From positions 952,524-1,016,523 of the forward strand of contig NW_022985070.1 in assembly GCF_010015585.1 (NCBI RefSeq): a stretch of DNA of 64,000 nucleotides. Direction: 5' to 3'. Made by a program: the position numbers and the translations under genes. Positions 10,968 through 21,048 of the stretch are shown in pieces. Each line of letters opens with the position of its first letter. Within the stretch, counting starts at the first letter, position 1. The notes under the pieces were generated by a model. It saw only the letters and a program-made list of their open reading frames with translations. It made no database searches and was not told the origin of the DNA. Source of the DNA: Eremomyces bilateralis CBS 781.70. Its lineage: Eukaryota > Ascomycota > Dothideomycetes > Eremomycetales > Eremomycetaceae.

Positions 10968-12244
10968 CTATTGCATCGGCTCAGATTTCGGTGCTTCACC
11001 CTCCTCCACCTTGGCAGCAGTGGTCTCTGGTTGCGGCGTGACGGACTCGCTTTCCTTCACATCCTTCACATCCTTCACCTCCTTCACCTCCTCGGTTTGT
11101 GCATCCTCCCCTCCACGGAGGTAGAACTCGCTCTCACCGATCTTCTTCCCACGAGTCTCCCACCGCTCTCGCTGCTCCTTTCTCCTCGTCTCACACAGCG
11201 CGGTCAGGGCCGGCCAATATGCCGCGTGGTCATATTCGAACGCTACATCCCCCTTGAGATCGGTCGGCAATTGCTCTTTCGGGATGTAGGCAGGTATGTC
11301 GGGGCCGAAGATCATCTTGGTCTTGGTCACCGGGTCGATGAAGGGGGAGACGAGCTTGAAAAAGGTGGTGATGTACCAGGGCACTGAATGATCAGTTACG
11401 GATTCTTCAGTGGTCACAAGGAAGACTTACGGTCGTTGACCAGCGCTTTCCCAAGACGTTCCGGATAATGTCCCTGAAGGATCCGCAGCACCTCTCGTCC
11501 TTGGCCGACGCTGGAACCGCCGCCAGGGGGGGTACCCTTGAAGTTCACCAAGAGCGCCAACGTCTCTTGTCCGGGCGGCATCAGGTCGACCACACGCTCG
11601 AGCATGTAGACGAGCGCGTGCAATTGCCGGTCACTCCGCGCGGTGTTCTGGCGGCCGGGATTCAGGTGCAAGCACGGACGACCTTCGTTGTCGAAGCCAA
11701 AGATCATTTCCTTTCCGGTCTCCATTTCGGGGGAGATGTAGTCGGCGGTGAACGGCAGGCCGTACTCGCGGCGCCAGGTGAGGGTCGCCAGCAGCCGCTT
11801 CGGGGTTTCGGTGACGTTCCATTTGGTTGCGCGCAGGTATCGGAGCAGACATTCCTTGGTGAGGAACATCCGGTCTTCATCGGTAATGGGCTCTTTGGGA
11901 GCATTGCGACCTGATGATTTGGGCACTTCCGTCCATTCGGAGACCACCTTGAGGATCTGTTCATATTTTGTTGTTTGCTCGGGGGTGAGTTCGTGGTGCG
12001 GTGCGGGTTTGCTCGACGGCGTGGGAACGGGAAAAAGGACCTTGACTAAAGACGGTAGCTCTTCTTTGGCTGCCTCCTCTTCTTGCTTGGTAGCTGCCGG
12101 TTCTTCAGCCGCCGTGGATTTATCTCCTGTGGAAGTTGTCGTGTGGTCGGCGGGTGGACCGGCCTCCTGTGGCTTCTCTACAATGGCCAAATCTGCCACT
12201 CCACTACTGAGTTGCTCCGGTTCTGTCACAGCTGCGGTCGCCAT
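10968..12244 (-). CDS. Sec14-like CRAL-TRIO lipid transfer protein, PDR16 type
   Basis: Exon 1 is 12244-11431 and exon 2 is 11383-10968 (minus strand), giving 409 aa. Yeast Pdr16/Pdr17 transfer phosphatidylinositol and sterols between membranes and affect azole tolerance. The CRAL-TRIO N-terminal segment reads LLRYLRATKWNVTETPKRL, then LTWRREYG. The lipid-binding domain has LHLNPGRQNT, LVYMLERVVDLMPPGQ, and EVLRILQGHYPERLGKALVND, closely matching Pdr16. The splice joins ALVND to LPWYITTFFKL. The N-terminal 80 residues are Glu/Thr/Ala-rich. The C-terminus has a short KEVKDVKDVKES repeat, an addition not needed for the fold. Convergent with eIF2B delta and divergent from POL12. Confidence 0.9.
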
Positions 12245-12867
12245 ATTGAGTTGAAAGGTAAGGTATTAAGTCCAAGAGAAAATGAACCCGTTGAGGTTGC
12301 TCCAGTTGCCTTTCTGTGAGGGGGCTGATTGGCTTTTGTAGCCTTTATAGCGTATGCAGGTAGTTGACCGCTATATAGGGGAGAAATTAGCTGAGTGCGA
12401 GTGGCTGCAATTGGAACGGTCGTGAAGAATGGGTGTCAGAGACTGCTTCATTCCAGATTCCAAGGTGTGTGGTTAAGCGATTGCGTCAATTGAGGTAGAT
12501 ATTGACATCTATAAGTATTTATTTCTACAATGCAGAAATATTGAAACTCGAAAGATCGCCAGTCGCCACGAAGATCCAAGATGTCGCTGCTGGTCGGGTA
12601 CTCTAGTTGGATCAATCAATCAAGGGACCATGCAGGGTTGGGGAAGAAGGTGCGACCGGGGTCTGGGTGGGGTTTTCTGCAGGGGTTCGCGCCTTCCCTG
12701 TCGTCGCGTCTTGCGAGGTGCGACTTCCTATTCTTCACGCTCCCGCCGCACCGCGTTGTCTGAGAGAATCCCGTAGCGACGTCTAAACACCGAAACGATC
12801 GAAACGACCAACAGAGCAGGTCCTCCACACCAGTTCCTCTAGTTTGGATATCCGAATATCTACAATC
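12245..12867. promoter_or_regulatory. Divergent promoter, PDR16-like / POL12
   Basis: The 623-bp region separates two start codons pointing away from each other. A TATA-like CTATATAG at 12371-12378 lies about 127 bp upstream of the PDR16-like ATG on the minus strand. Other control sites are not clear, and no small gene is supportable. Confidence 0.45.
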
Positions 12868-14949
12868 ATGGACGACCATAAGCAAGCTCTCAATGAGCTG
12901 TTTGCTTCCCCCGATACCGAGTTGTCCCCCGAGTTATACGGTGAATTGCAGTCGATCGTGCGCCTCTACTCCATCTCCCCGCAGGAGCTCTTTTACAAAT
13001 GGGAGTCCTACTGCATCAAGATGGGCTCGGAAGAGACGAAGTTGAGCCTGAAATCCGCTCGGGATTTGAAGAAAGACATCCAGGATGCGTTGGAGAGGGA
13101 GAGTCGCGGCAAGGCGCATCCGAAAATGAATGAGAGACGGACAATCGGGGCAACGCCCAAAGCAGGGAGGCCGGCGGATGATGTTTTTGGAATGTGAGAT
13201 ATCCGTTCAAGTGCACCGGTTCTTAGAAGCTCAATTTGTCCTTAGGATCGACGGTTTGAATTTCAACACTCCTCGTCCCGGACCGGTATCCGCCGCGAAG
13301 AGAAAGTCCAACTTCGATACCCCCACTCCCAAATCGACCAAGAGTACTCGAAACTCTTCCCCCGGCGCTGGGGGACACGTGCAATTCCATGATCGTCCCA
13401 ACGCCGGCGTGGTCGTCGAGACCTTAAACCAGACGATCGACGTCCCCAGCGTCCCAGAGCAACCACCGGCAACCGCCCGAATAAAGCTGAAGGCCAACAC
13501 GGAGATGAGCAAGTTCGGGTACAAAACCATGGCGATGAAACTGACGGAGGCGTCGGAGATCCTGGACGATCGAATCGATGAGTTCATGAGCATCGTGCAG
13601 ATGCATCATCAGCTGGACGACAGCGCGTTTGGAAGCCCCGTAACGCAGAGCACCAGTGAGGTTGTTGCGGTGGGCCGGATTGCGTCCGATGCGGGGGAAG
13701 GGCGGCTGGTGCCTGCGTCGCTAGTTCTGGAAACCTCCCGTCGGACCGGCGCAGGGCTCCGAGTGCCGTTACGAGTAGATTCATTGCCTGGATATCATTT
13801 CTTCCCTGGAAAGATTGTGGCTCTCAAGGGGACTAATGCGTCTGGAGACTTCTTCCAAGTGTCCGAGGTCCTGGATACTCCCCTTCTCCCCCCTCCCGCA
13901 TCGCTCCCCGAAGAACTAGATGTTCATAACCAGCGACTCGCGGGTTCTGAGGGCAGGGACGGCGGACATAGTACACGGCCCCTGACCATCCTGGTCGCCT
14001 CGGGACCATATACGACGCAAGATCGGCTTGATTTCTCCGCATTTGACGCGCTCATGGATGTCGCTCGCGAAACCATGGCCGACTCGATCATCTTGGCGGG
14101 ACCGTTCATCGACACCGATCACCCCTTGATACGGAGTGGCGATTTCGATCTTCCCTCTGAGATCCCAGTGTCGCCGGACCAAGCCACTCTTACCGACCTA
14201 TTCCGACATTATATCTCGCGGCCGCTATGGGAGTTGACCAAAGCCAATCCATCGGTTAGCATTCTCCTCTGCCCGTCAGTGCGCGACGCCATCTCCAAAC
14301 ACGTGGCGTGGCCGCAAGACCGCCTCCCAAAGAAAGAATTCGGCCTGCCGAAGCAAGCATCGGTTGTCACGAACCCGGTCACGCTGAGTATGAACGAGGC
14401 GGTCATCGGGATCAGTACGCAGGATGTGCTTGACGCGCTTCGCATGTCGGAGTGCGTGGGAGGGAAAGCGAAGCAGGAGAATATATTCGCGAGGCTGTCT
14501 AGGCAGATCATTGAACAACGGCATTTCTTCCCGATCGTGCCGCCACCAGGTGCCTACGACTCGGGCTCTGGAGGAGTGTCTGGCGATGGGATGGAGGACG
14601 TGCAGTTCCAAGATGTCAGCGCAATGCTTGATGTGCCATACCTAAAGTTGGGCGAGTGGTTGAATGTCCGGCCCGATATTCTAGTCACACCATCGGTTCT
14701 GACTCCGTTTTCAAAGGTACGCATGGGCAAAGTCAAATCAATCTACGAGGTCCCTAGCTAACTGGTTCGTAGGTCATTGAATCCGTGCTCGTGGTCAACC
14801 CGGGAAATTTGTCCAAGCAAAAGGGGCCGGGGACGTATGCGCGGATGACCGTGGTACCTGCAGCGGTCACGGACAGGGATCGCGAAGAGGGTGAGGTTAT
14901 GGGTCACAGGCTATATGAGCGAGCTCGCGTGGATATCGTTCGGATCTGA
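12868..14949 (+). CDS. POL12: DNA polymerase alpha subunit B
   Basis: Three exons (12868-13193, 13246-14716, 14773-14949) encode 657 aa. This is the non-catalytic B subunit of the polymerase alpha-primase complex, which starts DNA synthesis in the nucleus. The N-terminal helical domain (LNELFASP, YSISPQELFYKWESYC) is joined by a low-complexity linker (TPRPGPVSAAKRK) to the calcineurin-like phosphoesterase/OB region. The latter reads PGKIVALKGTNASGDFFQV, ILVASGPYTTQD, DSIILAGPFIDTDHPLI and PCPSVRD-like LLCPSVRDA. The last exon ends YERARVDIVRI, the usual family C-terminus. The phosphoesterase site is degenerate in this family. The start ATG is the first in a good context, and length fits the family. 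Confidence 0.93.
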
Positions 14950-15264
14950 TGGTGCTGAAACACTGTATTTAGCACCCTCGATGCTGGCGATTCGACTCGT
15001 TTCCTAGAAGATTGGTCCAATCCCGCAGTTCCGTTTCTGACGAAGGCACACGTGATGAATGAAACGGCGTTAATAGCGAAGACGATTTTGCAATCTCTGA
15101 ATTCCACCCGAAGGGCGTCCGAAGTTTTTCGACCTTGATAATCATAACCGTCCCAGTGACTCCGAATGCTACTGATAAAGCGATGCCGGCGGCGTGCTAT
15201 GTCCCTCCCATTTTCGTCGCGCTCTCAACTTCCCCTCCCTCACGCTCCATCGTCGACAGGTGGT
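14950..15264. terminator. Convergent 3' region POL12 / RPS29
   Basis: This 315-bp spacer lies between the stop codons of the converging POL12 and RPS29 genes. I see no gene or clear structured element in it. Confidence 0.3.
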
Positions 15265-15574
15265 TCATCGGTGCTGCGATCGTCAGATGGGAAATGTTGG
15301 AGCAGGCCGTGGTGGAAATTCGTACCTTGGTGAAGCCGATGTCAGCGGCTTTCTCGCGGAAGCACTGACGGCAGAGCTCGAGGCCGTATTTTCGGATCAG
15401 ACCGGCCTTGTGGGTGCAGACACGGCTACATCCACCATCAAGTCAGCGCAGTTCTTCCCAGCCAGGTATGTGTGTCGTCGCCCATCCGTAGACGTCTCGA
15501 GGCAAAACTCACCATTCGCGGGAGCCCTTGCCGTAGGTGCGCGGGCGGGAGAACCAGACGGATTCGTGAGACAT
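15265..15574 (-). CDS. RPS29: 40S ribosomal protein S29 (uS14)
   Basis: Three exons on the minus strand, 15574-15513, 15425-15326 and a 9-nt last exon 15273-15265, encode exactly 56 aa, the usual length. The protein begins [20 protein letters not shown] and ends DIGFTKHR. The four zinc-binding cysteines are in CRVC and CRQC. The final exon is only CAC CGA TGA (His-Arg-stop); it was chosen because it restores the conserved HR ending. Other acceptors give either an early stop or unrelated residues. uS14 sits in the head of the cytosolic small subunit. An unknown 102-aa gene diverges from it across 359 bp. Confidence 0.95.
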
Positions 15575-15933
15575 CTTGATAATTGATGACGGAGGTGGTG
15601 AGGAAGACGTTTGTCGTTTGGAATCGGGTCGTGGATGCTGGGTGGTGGATGTCGGGGTGTGATGTTGAAAATGCGATTTGGCGAGGTGAAGTGCCAAGCC
15701 TTCAAGCGAGAGGGATTGGTCACGTGGAGGCGCGAAGTGGACCCACTTTTCGCCAACCCAACGAAGGGTCCGTAAACACCGCAGCCAAGTCACCAAATAG
15801 AACAACATGAACTAAAGTAACGATACAAAGCACGTAGTTCATACCATTAGAGCCTGGTCAACTGGATATCACACTTCACACAGTGTCTATCAAATCGTCT
15901 GTTTAGGACTCAATCCGTTCCCGATTCATAAAC
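15575..15933. promoter_or_regulatory. Divergent promoter, RPS29 / 102-aa gene
   Basis: The 359-bp intergenic region separates RPS29 from a gene on the other strand whose first intron directly follows its ATG. Sharing a ribosomal-protein promoter suggests high, growth-linked expression for both. No specific factor site is assigned. Confidence 0.45.
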
Positions 15934-16298
15934 ATGGTGAGCAAGCTTGTACAACACCTATCTGTAGATCCAACCCACTAACCCCTCACCAGAGCAAAGA
16001 CGCCTCCTACAACTTCCTCCACCTCCACGCCTCCCACCACGCCGACCTCCTCGAAGAATTCAACCGCACCCTCCTCCAGCCCGACGACATCTTCGTCCCC
16101 TCCCATCTCCAACCACTGAACCCGGAGGACGAAGACGACGTCGTACCGGACCAGCACGCGGCGTTCGGGATCACGCGCGCCACCCAGACAGTGAAGGAGC
16201 CGGTGTGGCGCGACCTAGGGCTGGAGGAGCTGCTGAAGAGGAAGCCAGAGGGGACGGAGGATCTGGGGAAGAAGCTGAAGGCGGTCACGATTCGGTGA
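15934..16298 (+). CDS. Conserved-looking small protein of unknown function, 102 aa
   Basis: I do not recognise this protein. Exon 1 coding is only the ATG (15934-15936). The intron begins GTGAGC directly after it and ends CCAG; exon 2 is 15993-16298. The product starts MSKDASYNFLHLHASHHADL and ends EDLGKKLKAVTIR. It is hydrophilic and mostly helical by composition, with an acidic middle (LNPEDEDDVVPD) and no signal peptide, zinc site or membrane segment. Clean splice signals, the open 102-codon frame and the shared promoter with RPS29 argue that it is real. A soluble role linked to growth is possible, but no function is claimed. Confidence 0.7.
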
Positions 16299-16365
16299 AC
16301 GCGGCGTCGGGAGTTGATGACGTCCATTCGGAGTGTTCCACGATATCCATCTCTATTGCTTTAGG

Positions 16366-17969
16366 TCAAGGCGTGGCGTCTGGTTTTTGATTCGACGGAT
16401 ACGAATCATTCAACGTATTCCTCCGGCTCCGACTCGGGTCCCGTTTGCCGATCGTCGCCTCCAGCGCCTGCGTCAACCCTTTCCCATCGTACCCCAGTCC
16501 CTTCCCATTACTCATCTTCCGTCCGTACAACCGGATGGTCTCAATCCCCAGGCGGGAGAGTTCGTCTTTGTCGACCTTAGGTGCCCCGTCTCCGTCTAAA
16601 TGGATCAGATGCGTCACATATAACCTGTACTCGTGGGGGTCCGGCGGTTGATGTTGGCCGCGACTCGTTGCTGCGGCGCGGGCGATTGCGGCGATGAAAT
16701 CCACGGCTGTATACGGGTTGTTCGACGGTCCGGTCTCCCGATCGATCGTACCATTGAGAATGAGCACCTTGTTGCGGATGGCCGGGGACGCGAGCCGCTC
16801 TCCCACACCGCGAAGGATCAACGATGGGATGATGGAGGTATACAGCGAGCCGATGCTGAAGATCACGGCCGACGCGTCGTCCAGCGCCGCAACCACCTTG
16901 GGGTTCGCGAGGAGGCCGATCTCCTGGCCGTAGGGGTTGATGTACCAGATCCGGTCGATGCGCGACGGCAGATCTTCTTCGTGGTGTTTGGAGAAGGAGA
17001 TGTACTGTTTGCGCAAGGTGGGGAGCGTCCCCGGGAGATTGGCATCTTCGATCGAATCATGGGCATTCGTCTCCGCGTCGATGTTCGCGTGGGGGTTTAA
17101 TGAGGTTGGCTCACTCGGGTGGGAGATTGCATTTTGCCCGACGATGGACGTTCCATCGGTCAAACCCGCAGCGATATGATGTGCGAAGTTAGTGTTGATA
17201 GCCGGCAATACGGACACATGGTGTGGGACCCGGCAGATATTGCTCAGGAGGTATATAGCGCTTTCAAAGCTCCCTGTGAAGAGTCGCGCACTATGATACG
17301 TGAACGTTAGTAGACGCCCACATGCCCAACCCGGAGGTCCTACCCAGTCAAAAACAAGTTCCCAATGCTCGCCGCCGAGAAGTTAAAGGTCGACGACGGC
17401 CGGATTCGCTTCACGATCTCCTGGTTGACGTGGTTCAAGATAGAACGGATGAGCTCCTTCTTTTCGGACGGAATATGACTCCACAGGGGGCTTCGCGCTT
17501 CCACGATCTCGAGCCACTCGTGCCGTGCCTTGTCCGGGTCGGGTGCCAGCCGATGGTTAAAGAAGTTGTGGAGGGCGGTCCGCTCGGAGTTCACGTCGTC
17601 GTCTTCGGGGATGAGGCGGACCAAGCGGCCTGTTCAACATCAGCTCTCCCGTGCTCTTACTTCCAGATACTTCATATACTTCTCACGTCACCGATCCCTA
17701 TTAGCGATATAGTCAGAAACATGCTTTCGATTCGGTAAAGGGGACGTACCCGGTCCTCCCACGACTCTGATCAGTTCGGACGAACTTCCCCCGTTATCAC
17801 TGATGGGGATGACATAACTCAGGTTACATTTTCGGCTCTCAACAAGCGTCGAGAACACGTCGACGAGATTGTTGGCGGCGCTGCCACCGGAGAAAACCAC
17901 GATCCCCTTCCGATTGCGCGAGCCGTTCTGGAGCAGGAGAGCTGGGAGGGGTTGGAGGTGGTCATCCAT
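16366..17969 (-). CDS. CofD/YvcK-like protein (UPF0052 family)
   Basis: Four minus-strand exons, 17969-17750, a microexon 17697-17680 (18 nt), 17629-17344 and 17290-16366, give 482 aa. The microexon restores the family signature: GGPGIGDVRSRLVRLIPE. Other marks are GIVVFSGGSAANNLVDVF near the N-terminus, VIPISDNGGSSSEL, and FSIGSLYTSIIPSLIL. CofD transfers 2-phospholactate in F420 synthesis; bacterial YvcK relatives bind UDP-sugars and affect cell-wall growth. Yeast has an uncharacterised member (YNL011C). Fungi do not make F420, so the real role is unknown, and a nucleotide-sugar ligand is only a guess. A Ser/Thr/His-rich insertion (about residues 200-240) is not part of the bacterial core. 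Confidence 0.88.
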
Positions 17970-18492
17970 CGCTTTACACAGATCAAGAAGATGGCGTTTT
18001 TGACTTCATCAGCACGATCCAAGATTATTTAAGTGGTGCCAGATCTGAACACGTTTCTTGAGTTGGAATTGATGTAAAGTTGCTTTCATATCCGTACTAT
18101 TTGTTGGCTCGGGATCTAGACAGCACGAGGCAATTCCGCATTTAGTGTACACAGCGCAAGCTACGTCTGCAAAGATAGCTGTAGTATTCGAGGACCTGCC
18201 TTTTATGTGACCCATCCTAAGCATCTAAGCGTAGGGCGAATATTCAAAACTTGATCCGGATATTGGCTCATGTTACGCTACTTCTTGTCACAATACAATT
18301 TCTCCAATGGTTGGTTGTAAAACGTTGATGATTCATTTCCCCTTACGCCAACTCATGATGGATACAACACTGAGCTCGAGCTCTTCATCGCGTGATGGCT
18401 GCTCAGCGCTTGATTTACAGAATGCCGCAGATCTTTGATGCAGCAGAGCTTAGATTTCGACCGACCACTCCGACGACTCGTCAGATGCCCAG
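17970..18492. other. Intergenic, no gene seen
   Basis: This is the upstream region of the CofD-like gene and the 3' region of the small mitochondrial-type protein gene. The sequence is moderately AT-rich with no conserved frame, tRNA or repeat that I can support. Confidence 0.4.
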
Positions 18493-18840
18493 TCATTCGC
18501 CCCCTGCCGCGGCCTTCTCGCGCGCCTCCAGCGCGGCGACCCGCTTCCTCTTCTCTATTAACCGCTCCTTCATGTCGGTCACGTATCTGAACTGTCGCTT
18601 CTCGAAGCCGTCCAGCCAGAACCCGAACCCGCCTCCGACTGCGGCGTAGATCGGGTAGGCGATGATGTGGCTGCGGTCGAACAGGGGACGCATTTGGATG
18701 CCGAGTTGCCATAACCGCACGGCGATGCCTAGTTCGTCCGGTCAGTTAAACGCGCTCGATCGGGGGATTGATGATATGAAGATCAGAGCAGGAATGGGGA
18801 GCGTACCAAAGCCGCCCCAGAATAGGATCTTGTGCACCAT
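18493..18840 (-). CDS. Small single-pass mitochondrial-type membrane protein, possibly complex I accessory subunit
   Basis: Exon 1 is 18840-18807 and exon 2 is 18728-18493 (minus strand), giving 89 aa. The product begins MVHKILFWGGFGIAVRLWQL, then GIQMRPLFDRSHIIAYPIYA, followed by a Gly-rich hydrophobic stretch (AAVGGGFGFWLDG) and a basic helical tail (KERLIEKRKRVAALEAREK). This layout, a short N-terminal anchor and charged C-terminal helix, resembles small fungal NADH:ubiquinone oxidoreductase accessory subunits annotated as 14-kDa. The assignment is from general resemblance, not a diagnostic motif. Splice signals are good and the spliced frame is uninterrupted. Confidence 0.6.
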
Positions 18841-19518
18841 ATTGGCGGAGTCGGATGTCGTTTTGATGGATGGAGGGTAGGACGTGGCGGTTGAGAGAAG
18901 GAAGTCGAAATGAGATGGTTCCGTTCTTCCTCCCCTATCTGCTTGGGCCTTGGAAATCAAGCGCTTCGGAAGCAATGGCGCGTGAAGGGAGCGGATCCTT
19001 GATTTTGGCAATGCACTGCAAGGTTCGTGACTTGCTCTGGTGATGATTTGTTCGGGATACTGGCGGTTGGCTGTTGGCTGAGGGAGTCCGTGCGTCGATG
19101 GTCGCTGCAGCACAGCAGCAGTGCAGCTAACCTTGGATCATCCCAAGCTCTCTCTCCAAAATTCAATCACGTCCCCATCAAAGTTAATATCACCAAGTTG
19201 TTTCCTCAAGAACGCATTTGAACCTTGATTTCAGATTAAAAGTCGAGCTTTCTTTCTCCAAGTCCTAGTTCATTTCTGGTCTTGATCTAGTCGACACACA
19301 TGATAGCTTCGTTCCACGTCATTGAATTCCCTAGATATATAATCTCTTTATGGTTCTCATGAATTTAGAATCTCGGATTGGGAAAACCCAAGGTGTCTAA
19401 GAAAGATTGCGCACATGTGCAGATGCAGACTGATCTATAGGGCGTCTTAAACGCAAACCCCCTGTTTGAACCAAGGCTACCTAGTGTGGAATCGGCCTCG
19501 AGTCATATCCCTTTGATA
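18841..19518. other. Intergenic, no gene seen
   Basis: This 678-bp region lies between the small membrane protein's promoter side and the 3' end of homoserine kinase. I find only short unsupported frames. Confidence 0.4.
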
Positions 19519-20727
19519 TCATGTTGTAATCGCAGTCATACCATCATTGGCAGGTTCAAGGAGCTTCCATTCACATGTTATACCTTGTTGTTTGAAGTCG
19601 TTCAGAATGTGGTCCGCAATTGATTCGAAGTTCCCGGTTGCAAGTGCAAGGACTATCTGAGTTAGAGACAGCTTGTGAAGTTCATTTGGAGATGGGACTA
19701 ACTTGTTGGACCCGCTCCAGACAGGCAGATACCCAGAAGGCCAGGGTGGCTCTTAGGGGTCATTGACAGAAGGATCTCAGTCAAGCCAGGTATGAGCCCT
19801 TTGCGGTAGGGTTGATGGACTACACCCGTCAGTACAACATGGCCGGACGGAGCATAATATATACCTTTATCCTGCATTGCCTCAAAGATCATGTCTGGAT
19901 CCGGCGGAGTCTCTCCCAGGGCCGTGGCGAGAAGGGCTATTCTCTGCATGTTAAACACCACATCTGCTCGTGGATAATGCGTCGGAAGAACCTCTCGAGC
20001 TTTGTGGGTGGCCACCTCGAAGTCGGGGATTATGACGATGCACTTGATCTCCTTGGCCCAGCGGAATCGTATATAATGCCCGATGTTGAGGGGTGGCTCT
20101 GGCGGTTTCAATCCCGTATCCACCCCCCCCGCCGGTTCAGGAAGGACTTCGCTCAGCGGGATCTCTTTCCTGGACGCTTGCTCGGGATCCAGCTCATTGA
20201 GATAGGTTCCGATGAATCCGCCATAAAGTGCTGCAGCAACATTGTCCGGATGCCGCTCAATCATCAGGCAATAGTCTAGCATGCGAGCTTTGGATAGACC
20301 CAGCTTGCCGACTTCATTGCCAAGAGACACGCCAGCTACCACGGCGGCACCTGAGGACCCAAGACCACGGCCCAGGGGGATATTGTTAATGATATTGACA
20401 TGAGTGCCCTTGGGGAACTGGCGCTGGTTATGGCATTTCAAAACATAAAGCGCCGTTCTTGTGATCAGGTTGACTTCAGGATCAAGGCTCACTTCCTCAG
20501 CCCCCAGTCCTTCGCATGAAACAGTGCAGTTGAGTGGATTTTGATCCGTCGAGTCGAATGTGACCGTCAACTCGAGGAATAGAGACAATGCTAGACCAAT
20601 CTATGTAAATTTAGCTATACAATAAAATCATGTGGAGTGCATTGGATTATGCATCGTTGGACTGACTCACCACATCAAATCCAGGTCCGATATTCGCAGA
20701 CGAGCTTGGCACTTTAATGGTGATCAT
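19519..20727 (-). CDS. THR1: Homoserine kinase
   Basis: Three minus-strand exons, 20727-20671, 20600-19703 and 19652-19519, encode 362 aa. The enzyme phosphorylates homoserine with ATP, the penultimate step of threonine synthesis in the cytosol. It is a GHMP kinase: N-terminal VPSSSANIGPGFDV, the ATP-binding PLGRGLGSSGAAVVAG at about residues 95-110, and the C-terminal LLGICLSGAGPTILAL. The last acceptor is the second AG (GATAG), because using the first AG breaks the frame. The product ends EPANDGMTAITT. A TGAGTCA motif overlaps the first donor site and matches the Gcn4/CpcA element. Divergent from the Shg1-like gene. Confidence 0.94.
20663..20669. promoter_or_regulatory. TGACTCA motif at THR1 intron 1 donor (possible Gcn4/CpcA site)
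   Basis: The + strand reads TGACTCA, the consensus for the fungal general amino-acid control factor. On the gene strand it is part of the intron donor GTGAGTCA, which alone could explain it. THR1 is a classical target of this factor in yeast, and the site lies about 60 bp inside the coding start. Functional use is uncertain. Confidence 0.3.
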
Positions 20728-21048
20728 CCTGCCACGGATATGAATGATTATCCACAAGAATAAGTACCACAGTAGCACCTGTACGGATGAGACGGATTCA
20801 CACAGATTGTGATAAAATGTGTCTCTTGGAATCCAATGGGAAATTCATATCCTCTCCATATTACGGCGGGTTGCGGTAACACCAAAAAATGAGCGTCGGT
20901 ACATTGTCGGTAGAACTTACTTTATCTATTCTTTGGCCAATCACATTCGATTCCTGACAACCTCACTTCCAACCCCAACGCGTCCAAGGGACTGACAGAT
21001 TACACCCATTTGAGCCATCGACTTCGCACCAGCAGTTGGTCTGGAATT
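20728..21048. promoter_or_regulatory. Divergent promoter, THR1 / Shg1-like gene
   Basis: The 321-bp shared upstream region contains a CCAAT box (GGCCAATCAC, about 20936-20945) that could serve the Hap complex. No consensus TGACTCA is seen here; the only copy is in THR1 intron 1. Confidence 0.45.

Noticed and set aside
19440-19520. Possible minus-strand tRNA around a GGTTCAAAC motif
   Set aside because: A T-arm-like hairpin can be drawn, but the acceptor stem does not pair and no D-arm is present.
19653-19702. Nearer AG acceptor for the last THR1 exon
   Set aside because: Using CTCAG instead of GATAG shifts the frame and loses the conserved PTILALATGNF sequence.
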